Source: Lachnospiraceae bacterium (GTDB lineage: Bacteria; Bacillota; Clostridia; Lachnospirales; Lachnospiraceae). Taken from it: a stretch of 41,553 nucleotides of DNA. The stretch is taken from positions 1 through 41,553 of the forward strand of contig SVDE01000008.1 in the NCBI GenBank assembly GCA_015057955.1, written 5' to 3'. The position numbers and the translations under genes were made by a program. Below the pieces are notes generated by a model. The model was not told the origin of the DNA. It saw nothing but the letters and a program-made list of their open reading frames with translations, and made no database searches. Below, one piece after another: positions 37,656 to 41,553 of the stretch. Each line of letters starts with the position of its first letter. Position 1 is the first letter of the stretch.

Positions 37656-38641
37656 TCTTCGCCCTCTTTTTCTTTATTCAGACATCTGCAAAAATGACCC
37701 GGTGCAATTTCCTTCATTTCAACGTTTGTGGTGCGGCACTGCTGCGTTGCCTCGCTGCAGCGCTCATAGAACGGGCATCCTTCGATCGGAAGAAGAGGAC
37801 TGCGCATCATGCCTTTGATAGGCTGCAGCCTGTCCTTACCCTTGTTCATGATAGGAAGCGATCCGAACAGACCCAAAGTATACGGGTGGGTCGGGTTAAG
37901 GAAGATCCTCTCTTTGCTTCCGTACTCAATTATCTGTCCTGCGTAAATGACGGCCACATCGTCGCAGGTTTCTGCCACTACTCCCAGATCATGGGTGATC
38001 AGAAGGAGCGATGCGTTCTGCTTTTTCTGAAGATCCTTTATGATATTAAGGATCTGTGCCTGTATCGTCACATCAAGCGCAGTAGTCGGCTCATCTGCCA
38101 GAAGCAGCTTCGGATTGCAGGCAAGCGCTATGGCGATAACAACTCTCTGCTTCATTCCGCCTGAGAACTGGAACGGGTATTCGATATATCTTTCCTTTGG
38201 GATACCGACCATTTCCAGCATCTCCATCGCTCTTTCCTCAAGCTGTTTGCGTGAGAGATGAGGATTGTGAATACGGACCATTTCAGCTATCTGGTCTCCG
38301 ACATTCATCAGCGGGTTGAGAGCGGTCATCGGATCCTGGAAGATCATTGCTATCTGATCTCCGCGGATCTTCTGCATTTCTTCCTGGCTCTTTTTAAGAA
38401 GGTCCTCACCTTCAAATATGATCTCACCGCCTTTGATGCTGGCCGGCGGCATCTGCAGGATGCCGATGATGGCCCTGGCAATGGTTGTCTTGCCGGCGCC
38501 TGTTTCTCCTACAAGGCCAAGTGTTCTTCCGCGTCTTATATCAAACGATACCCCGTTTACCGCGTGGACTATCTGGCGGTTAGATGTATACTCAACTACC
38601 AGATCTTTAACAGATAAAAATGTATTATCGTTATCGTTCAT
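37643..38641 (-). CDS. dppD: Oligopeptide/dipeptide ABC transporter ATP-binding protein (DppD/OppD)
   Basis: GETGAGKTTIAR, FSGGMKQRV, LLLADEPTTALD. Confidence 0.93.
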   Translation of the reverse strand: MNDNDNTFLSVKDLVVEYTSNRQIVHAVNGVSFDIRRGRTLGLVGETGAGKTTIARAIIGILQMPPASIKGGEIIFEGEDLLKKSQEEMQKIRGDQIAMIFQDPMTALNPLMNVGDQIAEMVRIHNPHLSRKQLEERAMEMLEMVGIPKERYIEYPFQFSGGMKQRVVIAIALACNPKLLLADEPTTALDVTIQAQILNIIKDLQKKQNASLLLITHDLGVVAETCDDVAVIYAGQIIEYGSKERIFLNPTHPYTLGLFGSLPIMNKGKDRLQPIKGMMRSPLLPIEGCPFYERCSEATQQCRTTNVEMKEIAPGHFCRCLNKEKEGEEWII

Positions 38642-38674
38642 GTCGTAATCTCTCTTCCAATACTATTAAGTGGC

Positions 38675-39559
38675 TTAATCCCTGAGTTTAGGATCCATGG
38701 CGTCACGAACTCCGTCACCCATGAGGTTGATAGCCAGCACGCATATTCCGATCGTAAGTCCCGGGAAGATCATCATGTGCGGATATGATCTGAACACGCT
38801 CATTCCCTCTGACAGCATTGCGCCCCACTCAGGTGTAGGCGGCTGAATGCCAAGTCCAAGGTAGCTCAGTCCTGCTGCATTTGCGATGGTTCCGCCGATC
38901 GCCATTGTCGTGCTGACAAGAGTCGGGGAAATGACATTTGGCAGAAGATGACTGAAAATGATCCTGTACTTCGGACAGTTGATCGTCTCAGCAGCTTCCA
39001 GATATTCTTTGGTCCTCTCAGCGAGGGTCATGCCTCTTACCATTCGTGCTCCGTAAGGAACACCTGCAACCGAAAGCGCAAGAACAGTATTCACAAAGCC
39101 GGGTCCCAATGTTGCCGAAACAAGGATTGAAAGAAGAGTACCCGGGATAGCAGCCCATACGTCGCAAAGACGCATTAAGAAGTTATCCGCCCTTCCCCCT
39201 AGAAATCCTGCAATGCTTCCGACCGCAACTCCGCACGCATTTCCAAAGACAGCTGCGATTATGCCGAGTGTCAGGGAATATCTTGCGCCGTAAAGCAGTC
39301 TTGAAAATATGTCTCTGCCGAGACTGTCGGTTCCGAATATATGCAGGGCAGACGGGGCTGAATTAACATGCATGTAGTCAGGCTGGGTCGGAGAATATGG
39401 CGCGATCAAAGGCGCAAATACCGCTCCGATCACCATAAGGGCAAACAGAATGCCGCCCAGCTTTGCGCTTGGTGTCTTGAACACGTCACGCATGGTCTTC
39501 ATGAAACCATGATTTTTTCTTATCTTTGGTGTTTTCTCTTTATTCTTCATCTGCGTCAC
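38675..39559 (-). CDS. dppC: Peptide ABC transporter permease (DppC/OppC)
   Basis: HIFGTDSLGRDIFSRLLYGARYSL; EYLEAAETINCPKYRIIFSHLLPN EAA loop. Confidence 0.93.
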   Translation of the reverse strand: MTQMKNKEKTPKIRKNHGFMKTMRDVFKTPSAKLGGILFALMVIGAVFAPLIAPYSPTQPDYMHVNSAPSALHIFGTDSLGRDIFSRLLYGARYSLTLGIIAAVFGNACGVAVGSIAGFLGGRADNFLMRLCDVWAAIPGTLLSILVSATLGPGFVNTVLALSVAGVPYGARMVRGMTLAERTKEYLEAAETINCPKYRIIFSHLLPNVISPTLVSTTMAIGGTIANAAGLSYLGLGIQPPTPEWGAMLSEGMSVFRSYPHMMIFPGLTIGICVLAINLMGDGVRDAMDPKLRD

Positions 39560-39562
39560 CGA

Positions 39563-40504
39563 TTACCTTCGTCCCTTTGAGTACTGAGCTTTGATCCTGG
39601 GGTCGAGCCATGCGTAGACCAGATCGACCAGAAGAATGATCACCGCTGAAAAAATGGCAAAAAACAGGGTAGTAGTCCTTATGATCGGATAATCACGGTA
39701 TGATACGCCGTTCAGCAGATAAAGGCCTACGCCCGGGATTGAGAAGACTCTCTCCATGATCGTGGATCCGGCAACGACTGTCGCGCATTGATTGCCCATC
39801 ATTGTTATGATCGGCATGATGCCGTTTGGAATGATGTGTTTTCTTACGATTATGTTTTCCTTCTGGCCTTTGGCTCTGACAGTATATACAAAATCGGCAT
39901 TTATGACTTCAAGCATTGCAGACCTTGTCTGTCTGGCCGTGGTGGCGGCAGCTCCGATCGCACTAACGACAACCGGAATGATGTAATACTGTATGCCTCC
40001 TATGCCGTGCGAAGGGAGAATATTCAAAGTAAAGGCGAAGATTATTACAAATATGATGGCTACCCAGAAACCGGGAAGCGAAACAAGGACCATGCTCGCT
40101 CCGATGACTCCATAGTCCTGCCATTTGCCGCGCTTTCTGGCGGCTTTGATTCCGAGCGGGATACCTATAAGGTTTGCGAGGATTATGCTTGCCAGTCCCA
40201 TTCCCACAGTACGGGGAAGACGGGTGATCATTTCATCCGTGACCGAAACCTTGTAATACCAGCTGGTTCCGAAATCAAACTTGATGAAGGTCTTATAATA
40301 GAACTCGCCAAGCTGCGCAAAATAGGATTTATCAAGACCCAGCGTAGCGCGAAGTGCCTCGACTTCTTCCTTTGTGGCATTATCTCCGAGCAGCAGCTGC
40401 GCAGGGTCTCCGGGGGTCAGATAAGTAACTGTAAAGATTACAAATGCGACCGCCAGGACGATGAATATCATCCACAAAATACGTTTCAATACATATTTGA
40501 CCAT
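39563..40504 (-). CDS. dppB: Peptide ABC transporter permease (DppB/OppB)
   Basis: FTVTYLTPGDPAQLLLG; MLEVINADFVYTVRAKGQKENIIVRKHIIPN. Confidence 0.93.
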   Translation of the reverse strand: MVKYVLKRILWMIFIVLAVAFVIFTVTYLTPGDPAQLLLGDNATKEEVEALRATLGLDKSYFAQLGEFYYKTFIKFDFGTSWYYKVSVTDEMITRLPRTVGMGLASIILANLIGIPLGIKAARKRGKWQDYGVIGASMVLVSLPGFWVAIIFVIIFAFTLNILPSHGIGGIQYYIIPVVVSAIGAAATTARQTRSAMLEVINADFVYTVRAKGQKENIIVRKHIIPNGIMPIITMMGNQCATVVAGSTIMERVFSIPGVGLYLLNGVSYRDYPIIRTTTLFFAIFSAVIILLVDLVYAWLDPRIKAQYSKGRR

Positions 40505-40540
40505 GTGAAGATCTCCCTTTTTCCTAAAGAATGGTTAATG

Positions 40541-41275
40541 TCAGTCCATGTATGCGCCGCCGCTCATGTTGAGCACGGCTCCGGTCATGTAAGAGGACTC
40601 CCGGCTTGCAAGGAATGCTATTGCAGGTGCTATGTCATCTCCAGTGGCGATCCTTCCGACCGGGATCTTTGAATTAAGTTCCTGCTCCCGCTCCGGCGTG
40701 CGCGGTTCAAGCGTCTTCAGCGCTCCGACTGCGATGCAGTTTGCCGTAAGGCCTTTCCCTGCATACTCCAGGGCGATGGCGCGTGTGAGCGCGACAAGTC
40801 CGCCCTTGCCCGTGGCCGCGGAAACACCGTAATCAAAATGTCCACATTTCCAGTCGATGCAGGTCAGATTAATGATCCTAGGAGCTTCAAACCTGAGCAG
40901 ATACGGGATCATTGTTTTCATGTATATAAAATGTCCGCGAAGGGTTGCCTGAAGCACTCTAAAGAATTCTTCCGGATCAGTATCGTCGAAGGAATTCTTC
41001 TCATTGGGGCCGACGCCTGTGGCTATGGCATTTACACAGCCAAAACGGGCGATGGCCTGCTCAGCCATTGCCTTTACTTCTTCAGGCTCTTCTATGCGGC
41101 AGAACGCAGCATCGAAATGGTCAAGATATTCAGACGGGATCCTTTCTCTCATCTTGTCAGCCTGCTCGGCAGAATGGGCGAGCAGCATGACATTATATCC
41201 CTGCTTCAGCAACGGGATCACAGATGGGTTTGCTATCCCGCAGACAACTATTGTGCGGCCTTTTCCTTCAAACAT
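40541..41275 (-). CDS. Divergent SDR-family protein (non-canonical cofactor and catalytic motifs)
   Basis: SDR C-terminal signature (SYMTGAVLNMSGGAYMD; GKGGLVALTRAIALEYAGKGLTANCIAVG); start chosen at MFEGKGRTIVVCG. Confidence 0.78.
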   Translation of the reverse strand: MFEGKGRTIVVCGIANPSVIPLLKQGYNVMLLAHSAEQADKMRERIPSEYLDHFDAAFCRIEEPEEVKAMAEQAIARFGCVNAIATGVGPNEKNSFDDTDPEEFFRVLQATLRGHFIYMKTMIPYLLRFEAPRIINLTCIDWKCGHFDYGVSAATGKGGLVALTRAIALEYAGKGLTANCIAVGALKTLEPRTPEREQELNSKIPVGRIATGDDIAPAIAFLASRESSYMTGAVLNMSGGAYMD

Positions 41276-41365
41276 GGTTATCCCCTTCGGATGTGCAAAA
41301 GATGATTTCCGTACCATAGATATTGGTGATTTTACAAGCAAAGCCAAAACCAATATGTCAGTTTA

Positions 41366-41410
41366 TGTTTACAACTTGTATAAAAGTTGTAACTGCCCTT
41401 TACAAAAAAC
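41366..41410 (-). promoter_or_regulatory. Promoter/operator module of the SDR-dpp operon; contains TTACAACTT-N6-AAGTTGTAA
   Basis: Perfect 9-bp inverted repeat (41369-41377 / 41384-41392); minus-strand TTGTAA-N17-TATACA. Confidence 0.55.
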
Positions 41411-41509
41411 GATCCGTATTTTGTTGATTATTGTCATCTGTTTGCAGCCGTTAAATAAAAAAGCCGCACCCAATAAGGCAATGTCATTAAGTTAAGATGA
41501 CAGTAACAA

Positions 41510-41545
41510 ACCTCCATACCAGAAATGGTATGGGGGTCTTTTTTT
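41510..41545 (+). terminator. Rho-independent terminator-like hairpin
   Basis: ACCTCCATACC-AGAAAT-GGTATGGGGGT followed by CTTTTTTT. Confidence 0.6.
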
Positions 41546-41553
41546 CTAAAAAA

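Noticed and set aside
39788-40672. 294-aa plus-strand ORF opposite dppB and the SDR gene
   Set aside because: Fully antisense to clearly conserved permease coding sequence; composition is typical of a shadow ORF, with no recognisable domain.
1-41553. CRISPR array, tRNA, rRNA
   Set aside because: No regularly spaced direct repeats and no recognisable tRNA or rRNA sequence seen by eye; tRNAscan-SE, Infernal and a CRISPR finder would be decisive.

Overview
The window looks like a Clostridia (Lachnospiraceae-like) chromosome segment; the taxonomy is inferred only from protein style. Left to right it contains: (1) the start of a BceA-type ABC transporter with its BceS/BceR two-component system, flanked by two reverse-complementary 14-bp BceR-like operators; (2) a decayed mobile-element zone (~1.95-6.0 kb) with a DUF4160 gene carrying an internal deletion, a 5'-truncated tyrosine recombinase abutting a VPKTG-anchored InlB-repeat surface protein, and an 11-bp sequence present three times on either side of that pair; (3) a lipoprotein, a DAPG/phloretin-hydrolase (PhlG/Phy)-like C-C hydrolase and a flotillin; (4) a ~11.6-kb minus-strand operon (10508-22110), the most interesting part of the window. 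It matches the enigmatic DVU_1551-DVU_1559-type conserved cluster: MCD cytidylyltransferase-like protein, XdhC, MOP-type aldehyde oxidoreductase, flavin/dicluster/CCG electron-transfer protein, small zinc-ribbon redox protein, C_GCAxxG_C_C protein, TrsM methyltransferase, PaaK-like adenylating enzyme without a C-terminal domain, CobW-type GTPase, and TrsS radical SAM protein. No biochemical function of this pathway is known to me. (5) A frameshifted Ca2+ P-type ATPase, an EamA transporter, a hotdog thioesterase, an XRE/DUF2975/DUF6688 operon with a palindromic operator, a lactonase, a lipoprotein and an acetyltransferase; (6) a second two-component system, an alpha/beta-hydrolase lipoprotein, and an SDR-dppBCDF-dppA peptide-transport operon. 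The hydrolase and the operon share a near-identical promoter module, and a possible alternative-hairpin element precedes dppA. No tRNA, rRNA or CRISPR was recognised. All functional names come from reading motifs by eye; no database search was run.
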